Shown: positions 46,200 through 58,779, counted from the stretch's first letter. The stretch: 64,000 bases of DNA from Kondoa malvinella (GCA_039545315.1 BCIM01000002.1:1701369-1765368), one strand, 5' to 3'. Notes: a model not told the origin generated them from the sequence alone. A program made the numbers and translations.

Positions 46200-48415
46200 G
46201 AGCTCGTAATGAGGCGCTAGAAGACAAGAAGAGGAGACGAAGAGGATGAACAAGAAGGTGAACGAAGTCAAAGTAATGGATTATCTCCTTGGGTTAGAAG
46301 ATGCACGATGGGGACAGTATGGTCGTATCACGCTCGAAGTATGGGACGAAGCTCTGTCGAAGTAGGCTGAAGTGAAAGCAGCAGAACAGTAAGGTGGATT
46401 GAGTAGGATGGGTACAGGGGTTCGTTGTCATTTAGTCCGCATACACGTCTTGCAAGAAACAATTAGGCCCCAAGAGCAGCTCATAGAGCGCTATGCGCAG
46501 CTGCACCTCCGTGATGCTCTGAGCACAAGTAGCAAGTAGAGCTTGTCCATGAATGCTCTGAGCACAAGTAGAGCTTGAGACACATGACAGAACATGCTCT
46601 TGACTGATGACAGCATTCCAAATGCCCGGTCACTGAGACATCAACGAGCGGAGAGATTGCGACTATTGAGACTGCTTTACAGCTCACTGTAGCATCGCAT
46701 TGCTTGAGAATCGAGATCTCATCTCGTTGCCCTGCAATTCCGGATGTACGACTTGGGACAGAAGGAGGGGCTAGAAGAAGAGATGAAAGGAATGTATAGT
46801 AACCAAGGACGCATAGTAGAGAAGGAAAGGACTCGCATGATCGAGAACATCTAGAATACCGCCCAGCAGAGTATTTGAGCTGCTGAACCTTGTACTTAGA
46901 ATAACAGGCAAGCAAGAGGTTCTTAATTCTGAACGAGCACTCGTGTACGCCAATAGCAATGTATAGCCTATCGTAGTAATGAGATGAGAAGTCACTTCGA
47001 CTCACTCCTCGACAAGCACTTACCTCGTCAATAGATACCCTGATACCTGCCATACCCTGCGTCGATACGCATAACTCCTACATGCTTCACCTTGATAGAC
47101 TCGAGCCTGAAGGCTGGCAAACCTACGTCTATTTCATCAATGTGTCTACGATATGCAGCACGCAACCTATCAGCAGCAGCATAAGCTCCGACAGGCTCTA
47201 GGCACCCACGAACGTGTCAAGATGACCTTAGCTAGCGTGTGGACTATGGCAGCCGCATACAAATTGGATGTTCGGTCGTCTCTTGGGATTAGTGCTTCAT
47301 TCAGTCCTGGGATACACAGGCGCCTTTCTGAAGCCCCGCACTGGACAACACTCCCCGTATGTGCACGGGCAGACATGCGGCTATATTGAGTGCCTTCAAG
47401 AGCTGGTCCAAGTTCTTACTCGACACGAGGGATGGTCCGCCTGATCTCAAGATCTCAAGCCGCCTGCTGTTCCGCGAACTCTGCTCTACACAGTCGAACA
47501 GTCTGTGGACGTACCTAGGCTGACCACTGGCGATTCTGTGCAGAATCAAACTCGCACGCCAGCTAGATATCCAACAGCCACGTCTTTCAGCAAATGTCTC
47601 CTTCGGACAGGCTCGCTTTGGATACCTTTTGACCCGTGACGCTATCGTCACCAACGAATCTGACCAGCCTCACCCTTTTCTGCTCGACGGTCTCTCAATA
47701 TCGGGCGGGTTTCCCCTCTTGGTCAATTGACCTTCCCTGCAAAATCTTTACTTGCCCGCAATCATGCTGGTATCCCTTCAGTATGCACCACAACTTGACA
47801 GTGCATGTATCACATGGTGCGAACTACGGCAGCTCATCACGTACCTCAAGTTGAAATATCTTTGGGGTCAGTAGAAGAAGACAGAAAAAGGGCAGTTCAG
47901 CGGAGCGAGAAGCGAATGATCGAGTAGCGGTGTGATCGGAGAGCGTATCAAAAGTAAGCTTGAAGGAAAGTGTGAGAATGTAGAGCAGTTAGTTGCTGTG
48001 ACACAACCGGGTTCTGAGGTAGACGCTCTGCAAGCAGTGGTTGTTCCAATGCAATTTTCTTTGCCTTTGGTCCAATAACCTGATGATACTGGCGACTGCG
48101 AGTTGGTGCTCTATTCAGCAAAGCGCAAGCGTTGCAGATGCCATTGCAAGTAGGATGCCGGAGAAAGCGGAGAACTGCATCGAAATCGCCGGAGCTGGTC
48201 TATGCGTCCGATCCTGCTGCGGCTGACGGCTCTCTGCAGCTCTGCAAGCACGAATCAAGATCAATCCGAGTGGCCAACCAGCAGCGGAACTTGCTTACGG
48301 CTCGAACAGTGCTTTCAAATCTTCTCAAATCTGCTATTCCCGCTCTATAGAATGGCAAATTGAGCTTCCCGCTACCCGTCGAGCTCTGTGCTATCTTTTT
48401 CTCTACCATCTACAG
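46200..48415. other. Gene-poor stretch
   Basis: Contains a duplicated word (gatgctctgagcacaagtag, then agcttg) at about 46513-46578. A minus-strand piece with hydrophobic composition (46771-46995) and an ATG with a perfect GTAAGT donor at 47053 are present, but the frames do not join. No gene is supported. Confidence 0.3.
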
Positions 48416-49839
48416 TCAGAATTCTATCTTCGCCCAATCCATACCTAGAAGACGATGATGAAGATGTTGACTCGCCATTCCGAGTTCCATCTGTCCAGCG
48501 CAGCCCTTCCTACTCGCTCGCAAGTCTAGGTCCATTCGACTCACAATACAACCTGTCCGGCTCGGCATCTACAGGTTCTGCAGCAGCTCGAGGCAAGATC
48601 AGTCGAGATCTTACTATGCATCGCCGGTTTGACCGCTTTCAATCCTTCGACTTCTTCTCCTCTCGCATTGCATTCACGACCTTCAGCACTTCCTCGGCTG
48701 ACATGGCCGAGATATCAGTCCACAGCACCCGAATCACTTCCAGCTCAGAATTCTCTTCGCAGACGTCAGTCCAGGCTCGTCGCTAATCATCCAACTTCAG
48801 CTTCTTCCGCACCTTCTCCAGGTAGATCATCTGAAGACGGCCGAATAACGCGACCACGGACAACTTCGGCTGCGTATAGCTAACGCACGCTACCTCGAGT
48901 CATTCGATGAAGATACCATCAATGCTAGTTTTGCTTCCGGTGTCCGATAGTCGCAAATGAAGAAGTTTGAAAGGAGGAGACATTTTGTCGCTATTCCCTC
49001 CTCGAGCAAGAGCGACACGCGTAGCTACTACAGCTGGTCATGAAAACCTATAATTCAGCCTGAAATCACCTACCCAGCTTTTCAGTCTAGAAGGAGACAT
49101 CAGTCGATAACCTCTTCGGTACCTCTTCTTCAGCTTTGTGTATTTGGTCTGCTCATTGGGAAGAAACGGAATGAGAATGGTGCAATCTGATGGGTCCCAG
49201 AAACGATCAAGGCGGTCCAGCAGGCAGCAATTTTGCCGCGCATCCGCCTATCCCTTCTCCTTCCAGCTTGCTGAACCGACCTAGACCAATGACTGTCGTC
49301 AGTCTGTTGGCCTATGATGACATAGAAGAGGACGACTCTGATATCGGCCTACGTCCAGCCGAGGCTTTTCCTGGCTCAGAAACTGACAAGACTCCTCTAC
49401 TTTCGCTAGCTCTCTGGCGCCGTCTCGCGATCATTGCACCGCGTCACCCAGCACTTCACAGAAGTTTCACGCTCATCGGCTGTCCCTATTTGTAGCTTCC
49501 ACCCGTAGCGACAGCTCAGGTGCAAGCCATATTCACTGTCTCGAACTACAAGCACGCGAGGCCACTTCAAGCAGCTTTCATGTCTTCTGGGCTGACGCGC
49601 GAGACCCTGCGATTCCAGCGTCAGTTTGATCCCCCTGGACCGAAGCCTTAAACGCCTGCTCTCTCGCTCACTATTCAAGCTCCGCCTCAACTATTAGGAG
49701 CTCTCTTCTCGCTCGTGAGCAGCGAATGCCAGAAACGCCTTCTAGAACATCATCGGCCTGTTATGTTATTTTCAGTGAGTGAGATACGTGTACAGCTCGT
49801 GTACTTGGCTGATACATTGCAGTGTATCCTGGTACCTGA
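48416..49839 (+). CDS. Possible Ser-rich hypothetical protein, exons unresolved
   Basis: After a tctacag acceptor at 48415 an open exon reads NPYLEDDDEDVDSPFRVPSV, QRSPSYSLASLGPFDSQYNL and on, Ser-rich. Further + strand pieces look coding: SNFAAHPPIPSPSSLLNRPR with AYDDIEEDDSDIGLRPAEAF (about 49225-49400), and FVASTRSDSSGASHIHCLEL, REATSSSFHVFWADARDPAI (about 49490-49620), with later exons to a TGA at 49839. Frames between the pieces do not all join, so this is either a gene with unseen introns or a decaying one. The family is unknown and the start not found. Confidence 0.35.
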
Positions 49840-50337
49840 AACGGCAGGCAGCCAATTACAAGGTGCATGTCTTTCTCGTAGGTATGCCCTTACTCTCTTT
49901 ACTCTATATAGTATGCTCGCTCTTACCCTCAATCACTCAGAGGGCATACGGATAGTTTGGAAAGGGTGTGATCGTGGGTAATAGCAGGCGGTAGAGCACA
50001 TTCAGCTCTGAGACGTTAGTCACCTTTTTGCCAAACCCCTCCGGAGACTAAAGCCACTCTAAACAGACAGCCGCGGCCTGCGAATACAAGTACAAGTAAT
50101 GAATAAATAATAGAAGCCATCACTTAGATCGATATTGTAAGGCAAGGTGACCAATTAGTGACGCGCCGCGGCGTGAAGAGCTTTCACACTCGAAAGAGAA
50201 CCGTGCGCGTGGAAATTCTCAAGCCATGAAATTGCGCCCTTCGCCGCTACAAGCTGCAAGGCGCTGGAGCTTCGACGGAAACTACAACCTGAATGTAAAG
50301 TAACACTCTCGGAGAGGTCTAGATAGACGGACCACAA

Positions 50338-50818
50338 ATGGTGTCAAAGCTCAGTCCTGCCGTTGAAAAGGCATACCGAGCTCAAGGATGGACTGGTACG
50401 TTTTCATCATTCAGCTTGACGCGTATTGATCTCTGTTGTCTAGATTTCTCCGGTCAGCTCTTTGCTCGTCTTGCACTTTCATGCTGAAAAGTGCAATTAG
50501 GGCGGCTACCTCTTTATGATACTGTCGTGGCCGCAAGAAGCATAGAGATGCCGCTGACGCAGCAAACAGAAAAGCAAAGAGCGAGGCTGTGGCTGCTTGT
50601 AAGAATCCATCATCGTCACATAGTCATCCTACTGAGATCATCTGTCTAGCTAACTCGTACGAAAGTGGTAAAGAGCGTCGTGTAAAGCTCACCTCGCTTC
50701 GTTTAGACTGGCCGCTCTTCATCCCATTGACATGTCTGACGATTCCGGCAACGATGGTGAGTCAATGCGGTACTACTGCTGAGGTATTGCTCATCTCCAG
50801 CAGAACCTATCGCCCTAG
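50338..50818 (+). CDS. Small hypothetical protein with one hydrophobic segment
   Basis: ATG at 50338 gives MVSKLSPAVEKAYRAQGW, then an intron and DFSGQ. A charged exon (RKKHRDAADAANRKAKSEAV) joins through a GTAAGA...CTAG intron to SNSYESGKERRVKLTSLRLD and WPLFIPLTCLTIPATM. After another intron it ends QNLSP at 50818. The join between DFSGQ and the charged exon is not settled. I do not recognise it. The stop is only 11 nt before the ATG of the next gene on the same strand. Confidence 0.4.
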
Positions 50819-50829
50819 CTACACCTATC

Positions 50830-53800
50830 ATGGACCGAGCTTCGAAGAACACCCAGATTATGGACCTCGATCTACCTCAGACACCACCTGTCCTTGAAGC
50901 GGATCCTACTACCCAAGCACAGGAAGTCGTCGCTCGAGATGTGCCGTCCGCCTACAGGACACCATCCGTCTTAAGAAAGCGGCAGCGTTCTAGCACCGGT
51001 AGCGAAACGGATCAACCGCAAAGTATCGGCAGCACGGAAGACGTTATCCAGCCTCTGAAATCAACTACGACCAAGAGAAGAAAGGAAGACAGGGAGAATT
51101 GCGACAAACCAAGTAAGTTGGCGCTCTCAAGCAAAAGTACAGGGCTAATGTCCGGACAGTCTTCACTTTGGCTACTTTGGAGCAGCTTGTCCAACTAGGA
51201 CACGACGCTATTCTCATTCTTGAAGACACCACGACAGTTCCTCTACGCTCTTCGTTACCCGAGGGTAGAGCGGGTCGTCCAGGTCGCCTCAAAGTACGAG
51301 CAAGGCATGCACCCGTTTCCTTACCGTCCAGATTGATCACTCTTGTCAATGTGGCCATGTCAATTTGTCCAGATCGACCTGCTTCGAGATCTACGAGTCG
51401 GCTGTTTGCTAAATTCATTGACAAGATTGACACCTTCATCTTTCACCTTCACGCTTCTGTCGTATCTGCTTCTCGGAACACGGCCATTAGATGCACTCTA
51501 GAAGCACACCTCAACCTGCGCTATCCAGCGACGAAGGGTTCCCCGCCTCCTCCCATACAGCTGCTCTACTCTACCTTTGCGACAAACAGTAACGTCTGGA
51601 GAGATGTGACAATGTTCAAAGGTGCGTCAATTCGCTCAGCATCTACATCACAGTCTAAAATATCCATATAGCTCCGCAAGCAGAGCAGCCGGAAGCTGTT
51701 TTTCAGATGGCTGAAGAGGATGCACAGGATTACCTAGAATTAACTAGCTTTGATTGTAGATTCAATCACCGGCTATCTGACTACGTCTCATCTCTACATA
51801 GTCACCGTCAGCCCATGCAGATCAAAGACGAAGACTAGGACACGTATCGCTCAAGGGAATTGCGCCTCCAAAAGTAAGCCAAGCTGAACTTCGCTTGCCT
51901 GTACTTTGCTGAGCCATTCCCTAGTACGGCTACCTGGCTCTTTGGATGATCTTATCGCTTCTTTCACTATTGCAACCACCTCGTCATCACCTAGCCCACC
52001 TTCATCCGTCGAGCTACCTCAGATCACTGAAGAGCAGACGCTCATTGCCAACATTCTCAGCTCGCTACATTGTGATTTGCTCGATAGACGTCTTGATGAT
52101 CGAATGTGTCTCGCTCTCGTGGACCAGCTTATATCGTCCATGTGCGCCACAGCCAAGAGTCATTACAAGCAACTGAACCCAAACAAGGAAGACTATTATT
52201 CGCATCTCTGCCGCTTTGCCGTCAGAGAGTTTGCTATCAAGTCTCCATTCAAGTCTAACAAGTCAGGTTCTGGCGGTAGCGGTGGCAGTTTGAAAAAGTG
52301 TCGAGAAGGGTTGAAGAAGCGCATGACTAGCGAAAGCATGATGTGGGCCGATAGCAACAATTACTCCTGTTCGTTTGATCCAACTGGACCGTGTGATTTG
52401 CTCATCTTGGTTCATTTCGCAGTGCCCAAGGCTGCGGATGTTGCAAAGTACTTTGACTTTGCAGAACCATCTGGTCAATCACCAAGTCATAGTAGTACAA
52501 ACGTAGCTATCAAGCCAGTGGGAACTGTCAAGACTACTTCTAAGAATTACTGGTATGCTCGTTCTACAACATTTACAAAAGGGTCTGACAGTTGGACAGG
52601 GATAAGAACGTTCCTTTGCACCGTCTCCATTGGCCAAACAACGTAGAAGAAGCCCGTTCCTCAATTCTAGCCGATTATGTGATTGTTGCGCACAAGAAAG
52701 GCGGATTTAGTCCTGAAAAGGCCATCGTCCGCGGCATCACCTTCCTCAAGAAGCTGCCCTGCAGGACTCTGGATCAATTCCTAGCTTTTATGCTGCTATC
52801 GCGCTCGCCCATCATCAATGTTAAGCTTATACGCGCCGCTGGTTTCCAACCTATACCTGCTGAAAAGCTACATGGCGACTACCTCAAATGGGTTGATCTG
52901 TCGCCCGAACAGTCCTTAGCTGCTGCTAGTGAATATGGAACAATCTTTGCTAAAAGTCGCGCTCTCCATGTCTCTGCGGAGCTACAACTTGCTATCGACC
53001 CGAATCTGATTCAACTCGCTTCGCGCCTTGCCGGCATTCAGCTCCCGACCTATGGACATCAGTTATCGACCATGTCTAGTCGTCACTATGGTCAAACGAC
53101 CAAGACCGCTGGCCAGCGGCAAGCAGCTGAATTGTCAACGATCAGAAAGAAGGGAAACAAGTCATACCATGTTTCCGTGTCCAAGAAGAGATATGAGATT
53201 GATCAATCTCTTCCAATCTTGATCATGCTTTCGTCCCCTTCCACCGGTTTGGATCCGCTCGAACGAGCTATTTTCAAAGAAGAGGAGGAGCAAGATCGCC
53301 AATTTGCTGGGGAGGGCTTCTTCAGTACCTGTATGGTCGTCGCAGGAAATCTGCCCCTTCTACTATCGCTGGAAGAAAGTCTATTGAAATTTCCGGGCCT
53401 CTCAGAGTTCTTACGCCAATTGCTGCATCGGCCAGCTCAAGTCTATCTGAACCATCTGTGCTTTCCGACTTTAGCTCCGCCTAGAACAAAGCCAACATCG
53501 CAGCCTGAAGACAGTAATCACCGGATTCGAAACATTCATGCAACTAAGAAAACGCTCAACATCTCCAAGCTAATGGTTGGACATAGCTTTCTCGAGCAAG
53601 AGCAGATAGTCGAGTCTGGCATGGCGTGTCTACTGATGGGCAATCTGGGCAAGATAGATCCAAGAGGCGATGGCACGACCTACCTGCCCCCTTCTCCAGC
53701 CGAATTGCAACACTTTCATGCAGGCCGGCAGGACCGTTCCGCCAGCATCATGCTGATTCTACTAACATCCATAGATCTTCTGCAAGTCTACTACTACCTA

Positions 53801-54817
53801 TGCGATAACGCCTTGGCCAACACATACGCAGAGTTCGAAGCAGCTTGCCGAGCAGAAGGTTGCGTCTTCAGCATCGGTCAACAGGCATACGCAGCACAGT
53901 TCCTTCACCCTCACTCCTATTTTGCTCGAAAAATAAATGGTCGACTTGCAGCCTCAGCCGACCTCGCTCACATAGGCAGCGCTCTTTACGCCATCGAACG
54001 CATACAAGCCAGTCTCGAGCGGAAGCAGCTACAACGGACAATCTCGCATCCATCTCCTCTGTGCTCAAATCTGTCCAAGCGGAAGCCGAGTATATTCAAC
54101 TTCGTTCTTTGATTGGCGACTTCGGAGTGTCACTTGACGAGAGGAAAGCCATGGTCGAGCTGGTTCTCAAAGAGGATGACTGGGAAGCTGTGGATGAGGG
54201 TACAATCGAAGCGCTGGTTGGCTTGGGCTTGACAAACTCTGGTGAGCGCTCTGCTTTGCTTCTGCGACTTTCATTTAATTACTATCTATGTCGCAAGGCG
54301 AGAATATAGCCGAACAGCTACTACGGTACTCATCGTCATCTATAGTGATCTGCTGCGGACTGCATGAGGCTTTCACCGTTCTCACACAACCCAAGTTTAA
54401 GCGAGCCGAATACCCAAATCCAAATCCTCTGCTCCGCCCTCGTATATTCGTAGCGTCTATGAATGCGGCTGACAAGACTGTCTACGCAAGAGAAGCGAGT
54501 CGATCACCGATGTTCCTCCAGCTCGGTAGAGGCAAAGCACCAGAATCAGTTTTCCGAACCGGTCGGTTCAATGGAGGCGGTGGAGAGAGTTTAAAGTAGG
54601 CTCTATACTGCATAGCAGAGAACAGTCTGATATTCTTGATAGCCTGCAGATAGTTCCGCATCCGCTGCAAATGGGCAGATACGCGATAACTGGTGCATCG
54701 GCTTTGGTAGATGGAAGTCTAGACTATTACCTGGATAGGTATGGCCGGGTTGATGCTTTCGGTGAGGACTGGAGTTCAGACAGCGTGGCAGTGTTAGACG
54801 GCAAGGTAGCATGCTAA
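50830..54817 (+). CDS. Large unrecognised protein
   Basis: Begins MDRASKNTQIMDLDLPQTPP with a disordered, NLS-bearing N-terminus (KSTTTKRRKEDRE). Then FTLATLEQLVQLGHDAILIL, SLPSRLITLVNVAMSICPDR and further helical parts. A long exon from 52613 carries PLHRLHWPNNVEEARSSILA, VRGITFLKKLPCRTLDQFLA and SKLMVGHSFLEQEQIVESGM. The C-terminal exons read NIAEQLLRYSSSSIVICCGL, RPRIFVASMNAADKTVYARE and QMGRYAITGASALVDGSLDY. Most introns (52560, 54241, 54598) splice cleanly. At 51838-51906 (TAG in the expected frame) and at about 53940-54040 (one-base frame change) they do not, so the gene may be two genes, have unusual introns, or be damaged. No domain is recognised. Confidence 0.5.
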
Positions 54818-54918
54818 AATGAGAATTGACTAGTAAAAACAGCTTTGAGATTTGCCCTTTTGCATCTTTTGGGCATTATACACTCCTTCAGTAAGGCTTG
54901 CCAACACGCGCACTCCTG

Positions 54919-55000
54919 CTTTTTGCTGCTTGCTTTTTGCTGCCTGCTTTTTGCTGCTTGCTTTTTGCTGCTTGCTTTTTGCTGCTTGCTTTTTGCTCTG
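54919..55000. repeat. 14-bp tandem repeat, about six copies
   Basis: The unit ctttttgctgcttg is repeated at 54919, 54933 (one change), 54947, 54961 and 54975, with a truncated sixth copy at 54989. It sits 100 bp downstream of the large unrecognised gene. Confidence 0.95.
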
Positions 55001-56924
55001 TTCCCCTGTTCAGCTTTCTAGGCATGCATGCCTTGGTCGTCCATGCAAGCCGTGTTCTTCGCAGGAAACGGTCGGCACAGGCAAGGTAGATACTGTTGCG
55101 GCAGTTGGTAGCGACAGCGTGGCCAAGACGAGCATGGTGAGGCTGGCAGAGCCTATCCATTGATGCTGGTCTCAACAATTGCATATTGTATCACAAATCG
55201 ATCGAAAACGCAACCTCGACGGGCAGTCTTTTCTGGAGCTCCATCTTGTGTTCTAGCACTGTCACGAAAGAAGAGATGCCAAGGTCATCTTCTGCACGCA
55301 GGTGCCTCCAAGGCGCATTTGGCCAAAACAGCGCATCATGCCGAGGCTCGCAATAGCATCGTGGAAAGCGAGAAAGGCAAACAGAAGGGCACGCAACGAC
55401 TGAAGAGTCACAGGGCGATACTGAGAGAGTCGACGTCGTAAGTCAAATTTCACTCAGTCGACTGAGCCTGACTTGAACCGACTTGAATGGACTCGGACTA
55501 CCTGAGACACAGCGTGGCTAGAGCGCACCATAGTCTACTCCAGGCTACAAGAGACTCCTGCGAATTGGTGTTGACGCTCTCGACTAGGTTGTATAGTCTC
55601 GACACGGAAAGGCAGCCGGTAAATGCATTGATCTGAGGTCGGCTACTGAATAAGAACAAAAGAGCTGAAGACTCTGCTGAGCTTCTGCATCCGTAGTGTA
55701 ATGCACGAAAGGAAGAAGCGCCGACAGCTTGTACAGGAATGCAAGACATTTGGTTGAACAAGCAATAGCATCAACGTCGTTGTGGAGGCCTGAGGACATG
55801 CAAGTGATCGCTGGGACAACTCTTAGGCCGTAATGGAAAGACTACATGTCGTAGCTCACTTTGCTCGCATTCGATGAGTCCAATGAGTCCAATGAGATTT
55901 TGACAACGAGTTCAATGAGTTTCGACCAAATGAGGCATCAGCTTGGCCATAATTGGCTCGAAAGACTTGTACCATGGTAGATAGCATCAGTAGGCGGTCT
56001 TAAGAGAGGCTTTGCTTTCGGTCACACCATATCGGAGCGAGAAGTGGTGCCAAAGGTCTTTATTGAATTGCTTGACTTTGGTCGAGATGCCGTGAGCTAA
56101 GGTCAGACCGCTGCTAGAGGCATCAACAGAGCTACGCAATCGATCATGCGTATTACAGCTCGCTTCCTGTATTCCGGTGCTAGCTTATCTTTTGCGCGAG
56201 GTAAACTTGTTCGGCAGGACAAAGCACAGCAACAAAGTGAGGAGGCCCAGTCTGCCAGTGTACTGTATTCGGCTTGGCTTGAGCCACTGGGGACTTGCTG
56301 GCCGAGTCCTGGCCGCGAAGAGGTCTCTTGCTGCTTGCATAACAGAATGACTACAACGCTTTCCTGACGATAGCACGCAAGCGCAACAAGAGAAGATGTA
56401 GACTATATGAGATCACGACGCAGACAGTAGCGGCTGGCTAGACGAGACCACGAGAGGATAGAACGCCGGCGACATTCAGCGTGAACACAGTCTGATTGAA
56501 CCACCGACAAGGAAAAGGCGCCAAGCAGATTTATGCCTGCGCACAATACGACTTAGGCATCTGGAATCTGAAGACATCTAACAGTCGAAGCGAGTCGCTG
56601 TCGAAGCAAAAAGCTCCAAGCATGTCAAACCCGAACGATGACTTGCAAGATTGCTCGCTGGGGGAATTCACTCATTAAGCTACTCTCGATGCGTCTACTC
56701 TCGACAATCACCGTCGCACGCCTTCGAGGCAAGCGCTTTGTAACGAGACCCACTGCCTTTACAACCTGCTTGCTTTGACGCGTTTCCTCCTGCTTTGCTT
56801 GCCTGGGACACTTCTATAGCCTATCAGATGCTCTTCAATCGCACGGAGGATCCTTTGCGCGTTCCCTGTTCTCGTGCACAATTGACAGAGATCAGTCAAT
56901 TATCGAATTGTTATGATGGTTGCC
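55001..56924. other. Gene-poor stretch
   Basis: Open frames of 60-100 codons overlap on both strands with no family resemblance. A short run of ccaatgag / caatgag words lies at 55875-55912. No gene, tRNA or element is supported. The last 100 bases lead into the TATA box at 56925. Confidence 0.35.
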
Positions 56925-56932
56925 TATATAAG
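56925..56932 (+). promoter_or_regulatory. TATA box of the gene at 57019
   Basis: tatataag lies 87 bases before the ATG at 57019, a usual distance for a fungal gene with a transcription start near 56955-56990. The CT-rich stretch that follows (cctctctcaccttcctctca) is typical of a strong fungal initiator region. Confidence 0.65.
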
Positions 56933-57018
56933 GTCTGATTGATTCCTCTCTCACCTTCCTCTCAATCGCTCATCTTCATACTTTGAACTTTGCGAACTTT
57001 TCCATCCACTGTCAAAGC

Positions 57019-57483
57019 ATGTCTCACCTCAAAGCTACCGTCTCAGCTGCTGTCTCGACTGTCGAAGTCTTCAGCTCCACCTACGCTTCTCATGTCGAAA
57101 CTACACCTTTGTTTTGCGGCGGACATGCCCAGTACCCCGGTGACTGGTGGGCAGAAGAGCTCGGCAGCACTGGTCAACTCTGGGCTCTCAACGAATCGGA
57201 TACGCGACGCAAGGCTGCCTTGGCCTCCAAACGCAGCAGATCCATCTTCTATCGCTCCACTGGTGTCAAGCACGAGCGCGTGTACTCGGTTGAACAGCGA
57301 GAAAGGTTCGAGCGACACCAGATGGTTGAAGCTCGATTCAAAAGAAGCTTTCGTGCGAGCGTCGCTGCTGCTGATCCCTATGTAGATATCCTCGATGAAG
57401 CTTCATACCACCTCAGTCGCGCTTCAAGCTTGGCATCAAGTCGCAATTCACTTCGGTCTTCTGGCGGGTCTAGGCGCTCATAG
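57019..57483 (+). CDS. Hypothetical Ser/Arg-rich protein
   Basis: A single exon of 154 codons: MSHLKATVSAAVSTVEVFSS, then an aromatic stretch CGGHAQYPGDWWAEELGSTG, QLWALNESDTRRKAALASKR, RERFERHQMVEARFKRSFRA and a Ser/Arg-rich end, NSLRSSGGSRRS. No signal peptide or TM. The family is not recognised. A TATA box and pyrimidine-rich leader suggest a strongly or conditionally expressed gene. Confidence 0.65.
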   Translation: MSHLKATVSAAVSTVEVFSSTYASHVETTPLFCGGHAQYPGDWWAEELGSTGQLWALNESDTRRKAALASKRSRSIFYRSTGVKHERVYSVEQRERFERHQMVEARFKRSFRASVAAADPYVDILDEASYHLSRASSLASSRNSLRSSGGSRRS

Positions 57484-57842
57484 GGGAATTTGTACTTTTG
57501 TATGGTTGTAGAGTAGCTTTGAAATGTCAAATAGAATTATCCTTCGTAGATAAGGCTGAAGACCGCGGTCGTAGCTGTACAAGACCTTCATTCCCTTCAA
57601 GAATCCGAGACATGTCCACGACATCTCACTCTCGCTCCACTCTTTTCTACCCCTCGTCGCAACACTGTTGGACATAGCCCCTTTGTGCCAGATCCTCTTG
57701 GTGTCACCCCAGTCCTTCAGAAAGATATAATGCTGCCTGCTCAGAATCGATGGCACAGCACTGCATCCTCAGCACAATGGCCAGCGCTAGTCTCTGTTTG
57801 GAGTCGCGGTTCGCATGATTGTTGCCTCGCGGGACTGGCGTG

Positions 57843-58779
57843 TCACTGGATACGGATGGCATCAACGCAATCTAAAAGTCCAGAGAATCGTATGCCTACA
57901 GATTCAACTTTCGCCTTTTTCCCGACTTTGGGCTTGACGTCCTCTTCTAGCTTCCGCTTCTGCCCAGCTGCTTTGCTCGACTCTGCCTTCACTTCTCTCT
58001 TAACCACTGGCTTCACTTCTCTCTTGACCACCGGCTTCTTCTCTGCAGGCTCCTTTTTGGTGGGTGCTGTTTTCTCGACAGGAGTAGGCGTTTTAGTGAC
58101 TGCGGCTTTCTTGACAGGTGTTGCCTTAGCATCAGACTTGGTAGGACCTCTGCTAGTTGAAGCGACTGGTGGCTTGCTTGAAGATGGTTTCGGTGCAGCA
58201 GCTTTGGCCTTTTCTTCCGCTATCATGTTCTGCATAAAAGCAGTATGCGCAGCTTCTTCTTCCTTCTTCCTCTTCTTTGCCAATCCATCTTTCGCTTTAT
58301 CCACTGCCTTTGCCTCTTTCTCCCTCACTTTCAATGCCTCTTTGTTTGCTTTGATCCAATCCTTCTTGAGAGTCTTCTCCAGATCCAGAAGAGCTGCCGG
58401 AACCTTCAATGCGCGTTTCGGGGCATTGTTGATCGCCTGCAATAAACATGAGATGAATCGCGTCAATGCATATGAAGCATGAACCCACCTCTAGCAGACA
58501 GTCTTTGGCCTTATCTTTCGTCTTGTAAGGCTGCAAGCCATAGTGTAGGCAAGCAGAAGTATAGAAAGCAGCAGAACGATCTTCATGCGTTGGCTGTCGC
58601 TTGGCCAATTGACCTTTTGCTGTATAGACAGGAGCAGCAGTCCATTCTAATAGTACGAGCAGGTCTGAGATAGCCGGGCGTGGGAAGTACTCAGTTCCAG
58701 AGACTGTTTGAAATTCGGTGCCATTAAAGCGGAAATTGCCATGCACGACAGGGTCAGCGAGGATCGAAAGAGCTGTCAT
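57843..58779 (-). CDS. Hypothetical basic, probably nuclear protein
   Basis: ATG at 58779: MTALSILADPVVHGNFRFNG, TEFQTVSGTEYFPRPAISDL, ACLHYGLQPYKTKDKAKDCL. After a short intron comes AINNAPKRALKVPAALLDLE and a long Lys/Ala/Glu-rich helical and disordered region (KKRKKEEEAAHTAFMQNMIA; repeated VVKREVK). The end is KKAKVES or, without the last intron, a slightly longer tail; both use the TGA at 57843. The lysine-rich clusters are NLS-like. No family is recognised. Confidence 0.6.

Noticed and set aside
45762..46271. Long minus-strand open frame of 169 codons
   Set aside because: It runs antisense through the tRNA T arm and hairpin repeats (giving NAGLEPATLI, a typical antisense-tRNA artefact). 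No start context, splice logic or family.
46481..47053. Minus-strand open frame of 190 codons
   Set aside because: Contains a strong GTAAGT donor after ten codons and no coherent domain; the alternatives do not join in frame. Left as unassigned.
50830..54817. Mycovirus-derived gag/pol with programmed frameshift
   Set aside because: The frame change near 54000 suggested it, but there is no polymerase motif, and normal nuclear introns interrupt both ends of the gene.
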